A stretch of DNA of 41,943 nucleotides from Candidatus Gottesmanbacteria bacterium (GTDB lineage: Bacteria > Patescibacteriota > Microgenomatia > UBA10105 > UBA927), in NCBI GenBank assembly GCA_016199185.1, contig JACQHE010000039.1, positions 1 to 41,943 on the forward strand. Direction: 5' to 3'. Shown piece after piece: positions 24,109 through 31,700 of this stretch (its first letter is position 1; each line of letters begins with the position of its first letter). Under the pieces are notes generated by a model. The model did not search any database and had not been told where the DNA came from. It was given only the letters and a program-made list of their open reading frames with translations. The translations under genes were made by a program, and so were the position numbers.

Positions 24109-24711
24109 GTGTGTATTTGTATGCAGACTTTTTCTAAAAGAAACAATCTTAAAGGTGAATATTCCGGTTATGGAAGAGCATCTCTGAGTCTTAGAAATAG
24201 ACTACTCCAATTATATGGACTCCCTTATAGTGGCAATGAATTCCACTTCGGTTTGGGTAACACCAATTGGATACATGAAATTGCTTTTAGCAAAGATTTA
24301 CAAATGCATTTTGGTCGAATAATTCCAATCGAAGCCTTTCGGGATGAATCACTAACAACTTATGATGAAATATTTGATTTTATTGAGCTTTATTATGCCC
24401 GAGCTGTTGAGGATTTAGATGGGCACAAAAGGTTAATACTTATTAGAGATATTGTCACAGCGTTTAATAGTTCTGGTTCTGTTTATGAATTCAGCAATGA
24501 TGGAGAAGTAATTTTGAGGATTGATGACGATACTGCTGAAAAAATCACCGAAGTAGACACCATTCTTAAGCCTTTTCCTGAGGCTCAGGAAGTGTATAGG
24601 GATTGCGCTAGAGGCTTATTTACTCGCTCAAAAGTCCCTAAAAACGTTGTGGGAGACATGTATGTAGTTTTTGAGGAATATCTAAAAAAAGTAGTCATCA
24701 AAGTACAGTAG
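24109..24711 (+). CDS. AbiJ-like abortive-infection protein, N-terminal frame
   Basis: The 200-codon frame (GTG 24109; ATG 24121 gives MQTFSKRN and is more likely) begins FSKRNNLKG...LRNRLLQLY, as in AbiJ N-terminal-domain (NTD4-type) proteins, and continues with an alpha/beta middle region. It ends 21 nt after an A7 run. The missing C-terminal helical (HEPN-like) part lies in the -1 frame at 24729-24935. Full length would be about 270 residues. AbiJ of Lactococcus stops phage growth by killing the host; that role is inferred. Codons and base content are AT-rich like the neighbouring restriction gene. Family assignment is by visual resemblance only. Confidence 0.6.
   Translation: MCICMQTFSKRNNLKGEYSGYGRASLSLRNRLLQLYGLPYSGNEFHFGLGNTNWIHEIAFSKDLQMHFGRIIPIEAFRDESLTTYDEIFDFIELYYARAVEDLDGHKRLILIRDIVTAFNSSGSVYEFSNDGEVILRIDDDTAEKITEVDTILKPFPEAQEVYRDCARGLFTRSKVPKNVVGDMYVVFEEYLKKVVIKVQ
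24673..24690 (+). promoter_or_regulatory. Candidate -1 frameshift site (A_AAA_AAA)
   Basis: Zero-frame codons CTA AAA AAA GTA contain the heptamer A AAA AAA (24684-24690). A one-base slip backwards gives AAA AAA AGT and enters the frame that encodes the C-terminal domain. A GAGGA (24673-24677) lies 6 nt upstream, like the stimulator of dnaX frameshifting. The zero-frame stop follows 21 nt later. Transcript slippage or a sequencing error in A7 are alternatives. Confidence 0.5.
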
Positions 24712-24728
24712 ATAAAGCAATCCAACAT

Positions 24729-24935
24729 TTGCTGACTAAGCTATTATTACACCCAACTCAAATTTCAATAACTGAAAAATTAAAAGCCTACCGTGGAGAT
24801 GTTTGGGGACCGGCTCACGCAGGAAATAGCCCGAAGCCAGATGAAAGTGATGCTTTATGGTATTTGGAGTCGATTGTTGCGCAAATAAAATACATCGATC
24901 GTAAAATCAAGCAAGTTGAAGAAAAAGAAAATTAA
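24729..24935 (+). CDS. AbiJ-like protein, C-terminal frame (-1)
   Basis: The frame is open from 24675 but has no good start of its own (first possible start TTG 24729). Read through the A7 run it gives KKSSHQSTVDKAIQHLLTKL, then LKAYRGDVWGPAHAG and DALWYLESIVAQIKYIDRK, a helical tail typical of HEPN-like C-terminal domains. The downstream sequence GPAHAGNSPKPDESDA looks well conserved rather than decayed, so the part is probably still expressed as an extension of the N-terminal frame. A hairpin terminator follows the stop. Confidence 0.6.
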   Translation: MLTKLLLHPTQISITEKLKAYRGDVWGPAHAGNSPKPDESDALWYLESIVAQIKYIDRKIKQVEEKEN

Positions 24936-24937
24936 CC

Positions 24938-24976
24938 ACCTATGCACATCAACCCTGTGGGTTAGATAGGTTTTTG
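24938..24976 (+). terminator. Terminator after the AbiJ-like gene
   Basis: ACCTAT (24938-24943) pairs with ATAGGT (24966-24971); inside it AACCC and GGGTT (24951-24955, 24959-24963) pair over a TGT loop. A T-tract (24971-24975) follows directly. The inner part belongs to a direct repeat that recurs after the next gene. Confidence 0.6.
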
Positions 24977-25005
24977 GATATGTTTTTGCACAAAAGCATG
25001 ATGAA
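24948..25005 (+). repeat. Imperfect direct repeat, copy A, before the BRO-N gene
   Basis: About 58 bp: an AACCC/GGGTT hairpin, a T-rich stretch, TTTTTGC with a facing CAAAAG, then an ATG. About three quarters of positions match copy B at 25848-25905. The copies lie 900 bp apart in the same orientation and bracket the BRO-N gene. Confidence 0.65.
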
Positions 25006-25870
25006 AGAAATGAAACAGACGAAATACAAATTGGCAATTTTTGAAGGTCGGAAGATCCGCCGCCATTGGGATGCGGAGAAAGAACTCTGGTATTTTTCAG
25101 TGGTGGATATTGTGGCTATCCTAACAAATCAGCCAAACTTTCAGTTAGCCAGAAATTACTGGAAAGTATTGAAAAGTCGTTTAAAAAAAGAGGGGAGTGA
25201 AGCGGTTTCAAAATGTAACCGGTTGAAAATGGAGGCGGAAGACGGAAAATTAAGAGAAACTGACGCGGCGGATGTAGAAACGATTTTGCGATTAGTGCAA
25301 TCAATACCCAGCCCCAAAGCCGAACCGATAAAGTTATGGTTGGCGCGTGTGGGCTACGAACGAATCCAGGAAACAACAGATCCGGAAAAGTCCATAAACA
25401 GGGGCAGAATGAATTGGCAAAAAATGGGCCGGAGTCAAAAGTGGATACAGCAGCGAATGATGGGACAGGAAATCCGCAACAAGTTAACGGATTACTGGAA
25501 ACATCACGAAGTAAAAGAACAGGACGAATACGCGATTTTGACAAATATTATTCATGAGGAATGGAGCGATTTTTCAGTAAGGGAACATAAAGCAATTAAA
25601 AGGCTTAAAACAGAAAACCTCCGCGACCATATGACGGACGCGGAACTGGTATTTACTGCCCTTGCGGAACTTTCCACGCGACAAATTGCCGAAACAATGA
25701 GATCAAGAGGTTTGGAAGAAAATAAAATTCCTGCTAAAAAAGGCGGCCGGATTGCTAAAAACGCCAGACTAGAGTTGGAGCAAAAAACCGGAAAGAAGGT
25801 CATCAGCGGGTCAAATTATCTTCCGCAAGGACGAAAAAGATTGTGGAAATCAACCCGAGGGGTTAAATAA
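24998..25870 (+). CDS. BRO-N domain protein, DinD-like (second copy)
   Basis: This paralogue of the gene at 1036 has the BRO-N core LWYFSVVDIVAIL, then the shared SIPSPKAEP and WLARVGYER, and a C-terminal part with LRDHMTDAEL and the tail NARLELEQKTGKKVISG. The role is not known; the DNA-damage protein DinD and phage antirepressors share the N-terminal domain. Start: ATG 24998 lies within the repeat; ATG 25010 (MKQTKYK) lines up best with the paralogue's start. There is no clear ribosome site. The gene is bracketed by direct repeats, suggesting it arrived as a unit. Confidence 0.75.
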   Translation: MMKEMKQTKYKLAIFEGRKIRRHWDAEKELWYFSVVDIVAILTNQPNFQLARNYWKVLKSRLKKEGSEAVSKCNRLKMEAEDGKLRETDAADVETILRLVQSIPSPKAEPIKLWLARVGYERIQETTDPEKSINRGRMNWQKMGRSQKWIQQRMMGQEIRNKLTDYWKHHEVKEQDEYAILTNIIHEEWSDFSVREHKAIKRLKTENLRDHMTDAELVFTALAELSTRQIAETMRSRGLEENKIPAKKGGRIAKNARLELEQKTGKKVISGSNYLPQGRKRLWKSTRGVK

Positions 25871-25905
25871 TTTTTTGATTCTGTTTTGCATAAAAACATG
25901 GAAGG
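25848..25905 (+). repeat. Imperfect direct repeat, copy B, with terminator
   Basis: Overlaps the end of the BRO-N gene. AACCC GAG GGGTT forms a hairpin and is followed by AATAATTTTTTG, so it can stop transcription. The second half (GTTTTGCATAAAAAC, then ATG) is self-complementary as in copy A, with the bases exchanged on both sides. Confidence 0.65.
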
Positions 25906-25916
25906 AGAACGGACGT

Positions 25917-26051
25917 ATGAAAAGGAAAAAATATGGAACGCAAAAACCAGTGTGCGGGGTGTACGGCAGCGGCCGGAAGACTTTGCCTGCGTACACTTAT
26001 ACAACGATCCGCGCCAAGGACCGCCAATTCATTAGAGCAAAACTGATATGA
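25917..26051 (+). CDS. Small ORF coupled to the nucleotidyltransferase gene
   Basis: A 44-codon frame, MKRKKYGTQKPVCGVYGSGR to ...RAKLI, is strongly basic. AAGGAG (25902-25907) lies 9 nt before the ATG, and its TGA overlaps the next ATG (ATGA at 26048-26051), so it would couple translation of the nucleotidyltransferase. No family is recognised. It may be a leader peptide, a small basic partner, or the remnant of a longer gene cut by the repeat. A second frame from ATG 25898 reads 45 codons in another phase. Confidence 0.45.
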   Translation: MKRKKYGTQKPVCGVYGSGRKTLPAYTYTTIRAKDRQFIRAKLI

Positions 26052-26893
26052 AGCCAAAACAACCAACCGATAAGAAGTCCACGAACGATACTATCATTGC
26101 AACACTCAGAGAGATCGAAAAGACCCATCAGGTGACTATCCTGTATGCGGTAGAGTCCGGAAGCAGGGCGTGGGGATTTGCATCGAAAGACAGCGATTAT
26201 GACATTCGATTCGTGTATCACCATCCTCTGGAATGGTACATCAGCATTGAGGATAAGACCGACGTCATTGAACACCCGATGATCGGCCCGTTGGATATTT
26301 GCGGGTGGGACATACGAAAGGCGCTTGCACTCTACAAAAAATCAAACCCCCCGCTTTACGAATGGCTTGTTTCTCCTATTGTCTATAAAGAAAGAGGCAC
26401 GTTTGCCCAACAGTTACGGTCGCTCATGCCAACGTACTACGCGCCAATCGCAAGCATCCATCACTATTTACATATGGCAAGAGGGAACTATCGACAATAC
26501 CTGCAAGGTAGCGTCGTTTGGGTCAAAAAGTACTTTTATGTTTTGCGCCCCATTTTTGCGTGCATGTGGATTGAACACTACAGCATCCAGGCGCCAATGG
26601 CGTTTATAACAATGCTTGAGAGACTTCCCCTTGATGAGAATGTGAGGGAAGAGGTTTGGCGCCTCTATGAGAGAAAAAAGTTAGGGGAAGAGTTAGATAA
26701 AGGAAACAGAATAGCCGTTCTTAACGATTTTGTAGATGAAAAAATTCAGTATTTTGAAAAATACGCACAAGAAATAAAACCAGAACGGAAGATAAAACTT
26801 GATCCATCACGGTTGGATCGCATCTTATATGACACGTTAAACCAGACTCCCTGGAGCCGCCTACGCCTGCACTCCAAGGAGAATATATGCTAA
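26048..26893 (+). CDS. RlaP/YcgL-type nucleotidyltransferase
   Basis: This 281-residue polymerase-beta-like nucleotidyltransferase of the YcgL (DUF/RlaP) family has the signature GSRAWGFASKDSDYDIRF. Gly38-Ser39 and the acidic pair around Asp50/Asp52 form the nucleotide and metal site. RlaP means RNA-ligase-associated polymerase; no ligase is in this window, so the substrate (RNA end or protein) is open. The start overlaps the stop of the small ORF upstream. It is the last gene of the accessory island; base content returns to the genome average afterwards. Confidence 0.85.
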   Translation: MKPKQPTDKKSTNDTIIATLREIEKTHQVTILYAVESGSRAWGFASKDSDYDIRFVYHHPLEWYISIEDKTDVIEHPMIGPLDICGWDIRKALALYKKSNPPLYEWLVSPIVYKERGTFAQQLRSLMPTYYAPIASIHHYLHMARGNYRQYLQGSVVWVKKYFYVLRPIFACMWIEHYSIQAPMAFITMLERLPLDENVREEVWRLYERKKLGEELDKGNRIAVLNDFVDEKIQYFEKYAQEIKPERKIKLDPSRLDRILYDTLNQTPWSRLRLHSKENIC

Positions 26894-27031
26894 GGGTTCC
26901 TACCGGCATTATGGAAATTTACATAGATTTGAGAACTTCATGATCCTCAATAAAACCATCCTCATCCCGGAAGATGATCAGACGCTCGAGTTTTTGCTCT
27001 TTGTCTCATCCGCTGTTGTCCCCTCATGCTT

Positions 27032-27059
27032 ATTCTCAAATTCTTAAGAATATGAGAAT
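27032..27059. promoter_or_regulatory. 28-bp palindrome abutting the tspO start
   Basis: ATTCTCAAATTCTT and AAGAATATGAGAAT are inverted copies with one mismatched pair, with no loop. The element ends at the base before the ATG. It has the size and symmetry of a dimer operator and would cover the transcription start; as RNA it would hide the start codon. No T-tract follows. Confidence 0.55.
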
Positions 27060-27551
27060 ATGAATTGTATGATCAAAAATGGCAAACTGTTGGTGGTGGC
27101 ACTTTTCGTACCGCAGCTTGCCGGTGCCATCGGCTCTCTCTTTACCGTACCGGCAATTTCGGGCTGGTATGCGGGTCTTGACAGACCAATGTTTTCTCTG
27201 CCTAATTGGGTCTTCGGTCCGGTATGGACGACGCTTTTTCTTCTCATGGGGGTCGCGTTGTATCTCATTTTATTGATACCAAAAAGCGGCGGGAAGGGCC
27301 GGCAGAGGAAGCAGGCAGTCATTCTATTTGGCGTACAGCTCGTCCTTAATACGCTATGGTCGTTTATTTTTTTCGGGTTGCATAGTCCGGGATTAGCCTT
27401 TGTGGAAATCATTTCGTTGTGGATTGCGATTGCCGCCACGATAGGTTCGTTTTATCGATTGTCACGGATAGCTGCGTATTTGTTGATACCCTATATATTG
27501 TGGGTAAGCTTTGCGGCGTTCCTCAACTACGCCATTTGGAGACTCAATTAA
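27060..27551 (+). CDS. tspO: TspO/MBR family membrane protein
   Basis: The 163-residue protein has five membrane helices and the Trp-rich TspO signature: SLPNWVFGPVWTTLFLLMG (about 46-64), LNTLWSFIFFG, and LLIPYILWVSFAAFLNYAIW. TspO binds porphyrins and other ligands and may take part in tetrapyrrole or stress handling; the physiological ligand here is unknown. It is preceded by a 28-bp palindrome touching the start codon. The next gene has its own promoter, so tspO is probably a single-gene unit. The length fits the family. Confidence 0.93.
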   Translation: MNCMIKNGKLLVVALFVPQLAGAIGSLFTVPAISGWYAGLDRPMFSLPNWVFGPVWTTLFLLMGVALYLILLIPKSGGKGRQRKQAVILFGVQLVLNTLWSFIFFGLHSPGLAFVEIISLWIAIAATIGSFYRLSRIAAYLLIPYILWVSFAAFLNYAIWRLN

Positions 27552-27599
27552 CGGCACAATGCACGCTAGACAACTGCAGGGGACAGAGGGGTTTTGATA

Positions 27600-27605
27600 T
27601 ACAAT
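27600..27605 (+). promoter_or_regulatory. -10 box of dus
   Basis: TACAAT, within GATATACAAT, ends 6 nt before the ATG at 27612, so the mRNA should be leaderless. Flanking GGGGT and ACCCC can pair across the box. Confidence 0.5.
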
Positions 27606-27611
27606 ACCCCC

Positions 27612-28592
27612 ATGGTGAATTTTTGGCATCAGCTGGCGCTTCAGACGAAACCCTTTCTGACTCTTGCCCCCATGGACGGGGTGACGGACCGGGTGTTCCG
27701 GAAAATGATCGCCGGTACGGCCAAGCCCGACGTATTCTTCACCGAGTTTACCAATACGGAAGCGCTTACCTCCCGGGGCTATGAGAAAACGATCCACCGC
27801 CTCGCGTACTCGGATGGGGAGCATCCGATTGTGGCCCAGATTTGGGGGACGGAGCCTAAGAACTTTTCCGTGGTAGCCCGGCTGGTCCGGGACTTGGGCT
27901 TTGACGGCATTGACATCAATATGGGCTGCCCTGACCGGGCGGTCATGAAGATGGGCTCCGGAGCATCCCTCATCGATAACCCCCCGCTTGCCGCGGCAAT
28001 GATCGTCGCCATCAAACAGGGCGCTCCCGGCATGCCGGTGAGTGTGAAAACACGCATCGGGGCGACCAAAGTGGTGACCTTGGATTGGATACGCTTTCTC
28101 CTCGCCCAAAAGATAGACGCGCTCACCGTCCACGGGAGAACGGCAAAAGAGCTATCGAAAGTCCCGGCGCATTGGGAGGAAATCGGCAAGGCCGTCCGGC
28201 TCCGGGATGAAATAGCTCCCGGTACCGTCATCATCGGCAACGGAGACATCCTTACCCAAATCCAGGCGGCGCAGGCTCATGGGACGTACGGCGTGGACGG
28301 CGTGATGATGGGCAAGGCAGTATTCCAAAATCCCTGGGTGTTTGAGCGGCCGGTCAGGCAGCATAGCGCCGGCGAGTCGCTCGCGCTTCTGGTCCGGCAT
28401 GCCAAACTGTACGCTGATGCCTACCCAGGCGTACATCGGTTTGCTCCGCTTAAAAAATACTTCAAGATCTACGTCCGGTCGTTTCATGGAGCAAATGTGC
28501 TTCTGAAGCGTCTCATGGAAACCGAGAATTTTTCCGAGGTGGAAGAGCTCGTGAAGCCGGAGTTGGACAGGTTGCATGCGTCGGACGGGTGA
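27612..28592 (+). CDS. dus: tRNA-dihydrouridine synthase
   Basis: This 326-residue flavin enzyme reduces uridine to dihydrouridine in tRNA. It has LAPMDGVTDRVFR at the N-terminus, the catalytic Cys106 in INMGCPDRA, VKTRIG, LTVHGRTAKE, and the FMN phosphate site GNGDI...GVMMGKA. The C-terminal helical tRNA-binding part is complete. The start ATG at 27612 is chosen because the -10 box lies 6 nt upstream; in-frame codons further up lie inside the promoter. Which Dus subgroup (A, B or C) it belongs to cannot be settled by eye. Confidence 0.94.
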   Translation: MVNFWHQLALQTKPFLTLAPMDGVTDRVFRKMIAGTAKPDVFFTEFTNTEALTSRGYEKTIHRLAYSDGEHPIVAQIWGTEPKNFSVVARLVRDLGFDGIDINMGCPDRAVMKMGSGASLIDNPPLAAAMIVAIKQGAPGMPVSVKTRIGATKVVTLDWIRFLLAQKIDALTVHGRTAKELSKVPAHWEEIGKAVRLRDEIAPGTVIIGNGDILTQIQAAQAHGTYGVDGVMMGKAVFQNPWVFERPVRQHSAGESLALLVRHAKLYADAYPGVHRFAPLKKYFKIYVRSFHGANVLLKRLMETENFSEVEELVKPELDRLHASDG

Positions 28593-28604
28593 TCGATCGA
28601 TCGC

Positions 28605-28632
28605 TTGACAAACGACGAAAGAGAGATATAAT
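28605..28632 (+). promoter_or_regulatory. Consensus sigma70 promoter of rpoBC
   Basis: TTGACA (28605-28610) and TATAAT (28627-28632), both perfect, are separated by 16 bp. This gives an untranslated leader of about 85 nt before rpoB, unlike the leaderless genes elsewhere in the window. Confidence 0.88.
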
Positions 28633-28725
28633 ACCCTTACTTCAATAGCCTGAAAGAGGCGAACGCTCATTGTTTGCTTCTTTTTGTCGTTCACTTTTAT
28701 CGGCTCGCGAGGGGAATTATCCGAA

Positions 28726-31700
28726 ATGGCAAACGACGACAGCATTATTCAGCGCGTTTCCTGGGGAAAAGCGTATACGAACCTTCCACCTCTTGATCTT
28801 GTCCTCGTGCAACGCGAGTCGTACCAATGGTTTTTGGAAACCGGCATCCGCGAACTTCTGGATGAAGTGACGCCTGTTGTGGACTTTACCGGAAAAAACT
28901 GGGAGCTTATCTTCGGTGATTATTACTTCGGCAAGCCGCGACTGTCCAGCGAAACCGCGCGGGAGAAGGGCTTGACCTTTGACATGCCGCTGAAAGTGAC
29001 CACCACACTCACCAACAAACAGACCGGTCACCGCGTGACGCAGGAAGTCTTTTTAGGCGATATTCCGGCGATGACGGATAACGGCACATTCATCATCAAC
29101 GGCATCGAGCGATGCGTGGTCAATCAGCTGGTGCGTAGCCCCGGCATTTATTTTACGGGCCAGGTGGATCCCTCCACCGGCAGGATGCTCTATACGGCGG
29201 AGATCCGGCCGCTTCATGGTAGCTGGCTTGAGTTTGCTATCACCAGAAACGACGTCCTCATGGTCAGGATCGACCGAAGGCGTAAGTTTCCGGCGACCAC
29301 GTTTCTGCGGGCTATCGGCGTCTCTGACGAAGCGGAGATACGAAAGGTTTTTGCCAACGTAGATACGGATAAAGAACACTCCTACATCGACGCGACCATC
29401 AAGAAAGACCTCACGACGTCGCAGATTGAGGCTACGCTTGAGCTCTATAAAAAACTTCGCCCTGGTGAGCCGATTGTTCTGGATAACGCGCAGGAACTCT
29501 TGCGCACCATGTTTTTTGATTACCGCCGGTATTCCCTGGAGCGTGTAGGCCGCTATAAGATGAACAAGAAACTGGGGGTGTCCGTGCCGCTGGACCGCGA
29601 GCACTGGGTGTTGACCCGCGAAGATATCATCGGCAGCGTGGGTTACCTCATCGGGCTTGCCAACGGCAACGGCGACGTGGATGACATAGACCACCTGGGC
29701 AACCGAAGGGTCCGGCGCGTGGGGGAGCTGGTTGCAACCAACGCCTTTCGCGTGGGGCTTCTCCGGCTCGAGCGCTCAATCCGCGAGAAGATGAGTCTGG
29801 CCGGCGCAGCGGCGACTGACCTTACGCCCTCGCAGCTTGTGAACGCCCGGCCTATTATTGCCGCCATCAACGATTTTTTCCGCACGAGCCAGCTATCTAC
29901 CATTCTTGATCAGACGAATCCGTTGGCGGAAATCGACAACCTCCGTCGCTTGACCGTTATGGGCATCGGCGGCATCAGCCGGGAGCGCGCGTCGTTTTCC
30001 ATCCGAGACATCAATGCAAGCCAGTACGGCCGGATCTGCCCGGTGAGAAGCCCAGAAGGACCAAATATTGGCCTTGTTACCTATATGGCCCTCTATACCA
30101 GGGTCAATGAGTACGGATTTTTGGAAGCACCGTATCGGAAAGTGGAAAAAGTGGAAGAGAGTGGGCACGCGCGCGTGCGCGTCACCGACCAGATCGTGTA
30201 TTTGTCTGCAGATGATGAACAGCATCACCATGTGACTCACGCGAGCGTGGCGATGGATGATCGTGGATATCTAACAGACGAACGCGTGCCGGTCCGATAC
30301 AAAGGAGAGTTTTTGGAAGCGGAAACCAAGCTTGTTGAGTACATCGATGTGGTACCGCGTCAGGTCGTCGGCGCCCCCGCGTCGCTTATTCCGTTTTTAG
30401 CGCATGATGAAGCTAACCGCGCGCTCATGGGAACTCACATGCAATCACAGGCGGTGCCGCTGGTCGCGCCGCAGACGCCGGTCGTGGGGACGGGTATGGA
30501 AGCATCTATTTCCCGCGCCATGGGCCGCGTGGTCGTTGCGCCGGATGATGCGGTTGTCGCGTTTGCCGACGCAAAGAAAGTGACGATTCGGATGAAAGAT
30601 GCTCAGGAGGAGACCTACGCGGTTGAGAAGTTCAAGCGCACAAGCCAGTCTACCAGCTACAACCAGCGCGTGGTGGTGCGTACCGGCGATAAAGTGAAAA
30701 AGGGCGCAATCCTCATCGACGGCCCATCCAGCGAAAACGGAGAGCTTGCGCTGGGAACCAATGTTGTGGTGGCATACATGAGCTACGATGGACTAGGCTA
30801 CGAAGACGCCATCGTCATCTCCGACCGGCTGGTCAAGGAAGACCAGTTCACCTCGATTAACATCGAGGAGTACGAAGCAAGCGTCGTGGACACCAAGCTT
30901 GGGGTAGAGGAAACGACGCGGGACATCCCCAACGTGGGGGAGGAGGCGCTTCGCAATCTGGACGAGGATGGCATCGTGGTCGTGGGCGCTGAAGTCGGCC
31001 CCAATGACATTTTGGTTGGCAAGATTGCGCCGAAAGGTGAGACGGAACTTACTGCAGAAGAGCGGCTGCTTCGGGCAATTTTCGGCGAGAAAGCGCGAGA
31101 AGTGCGCGATACGAGTCTTCGGATGCCGCACGGGGAGCGCGGGACGGTCATCGACGTCAAGATTCTGGATAAAGATGCCGGAGACGAGCTCGAGCCGGGG
31201 ACCAACAGAAAAATTGTCGTGAAAGTCGCCCAGATACGCAAAGTAGTCGTGGGAGACAAGCTCGCCGGCCGCCACGGCAATAAAGGCGTCATCAGTAAAA
31301 TCGTGCCCCAAGCAGACATGCCGTACCTAGCCGATGGCACCACGGTAGATCTCATCATTTCTCCTTTGTCTGTCCTTTCTCGTATGAACTTGGGGCAGCT
31401 TCTGGAGTGTCATTTGGGCTTGGCGGCTCAAAAACTCAACATTCGGGTGGGACTGCCGGTGTTTGAGCCGGTTAAAGAAGACTACATTGTCCAGAAGCTC
31501 CAAGAAGCCGATCTTCCGATGGGCGGCAAAACGACGTTGTTTGACGGCAGGACGGGCGAAGCGTTTAAAGAGCCCATTGTCGTGGGTATCGGCTACATCA
31601 TGAAGCTTATCCACATGGTGGAAGATAAAACCCACGCGCGCTCGACCGGCCCGTATTCTCTGGTCACCCAGCAGCCTCTCGGAGGCAAAGCCCAGATGGG

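Noticed and set aside
24948..25905. Integron attC-like sites (GTTRRRY in both direct repeats)
   Set aside because: GTTAGAT and GTTAAAT fit the core pattern, but the inverse core is only 3 nt away, the overall attC layout is missing, and no integron integrase is present. Terminator hairpins explain the symmetry better.
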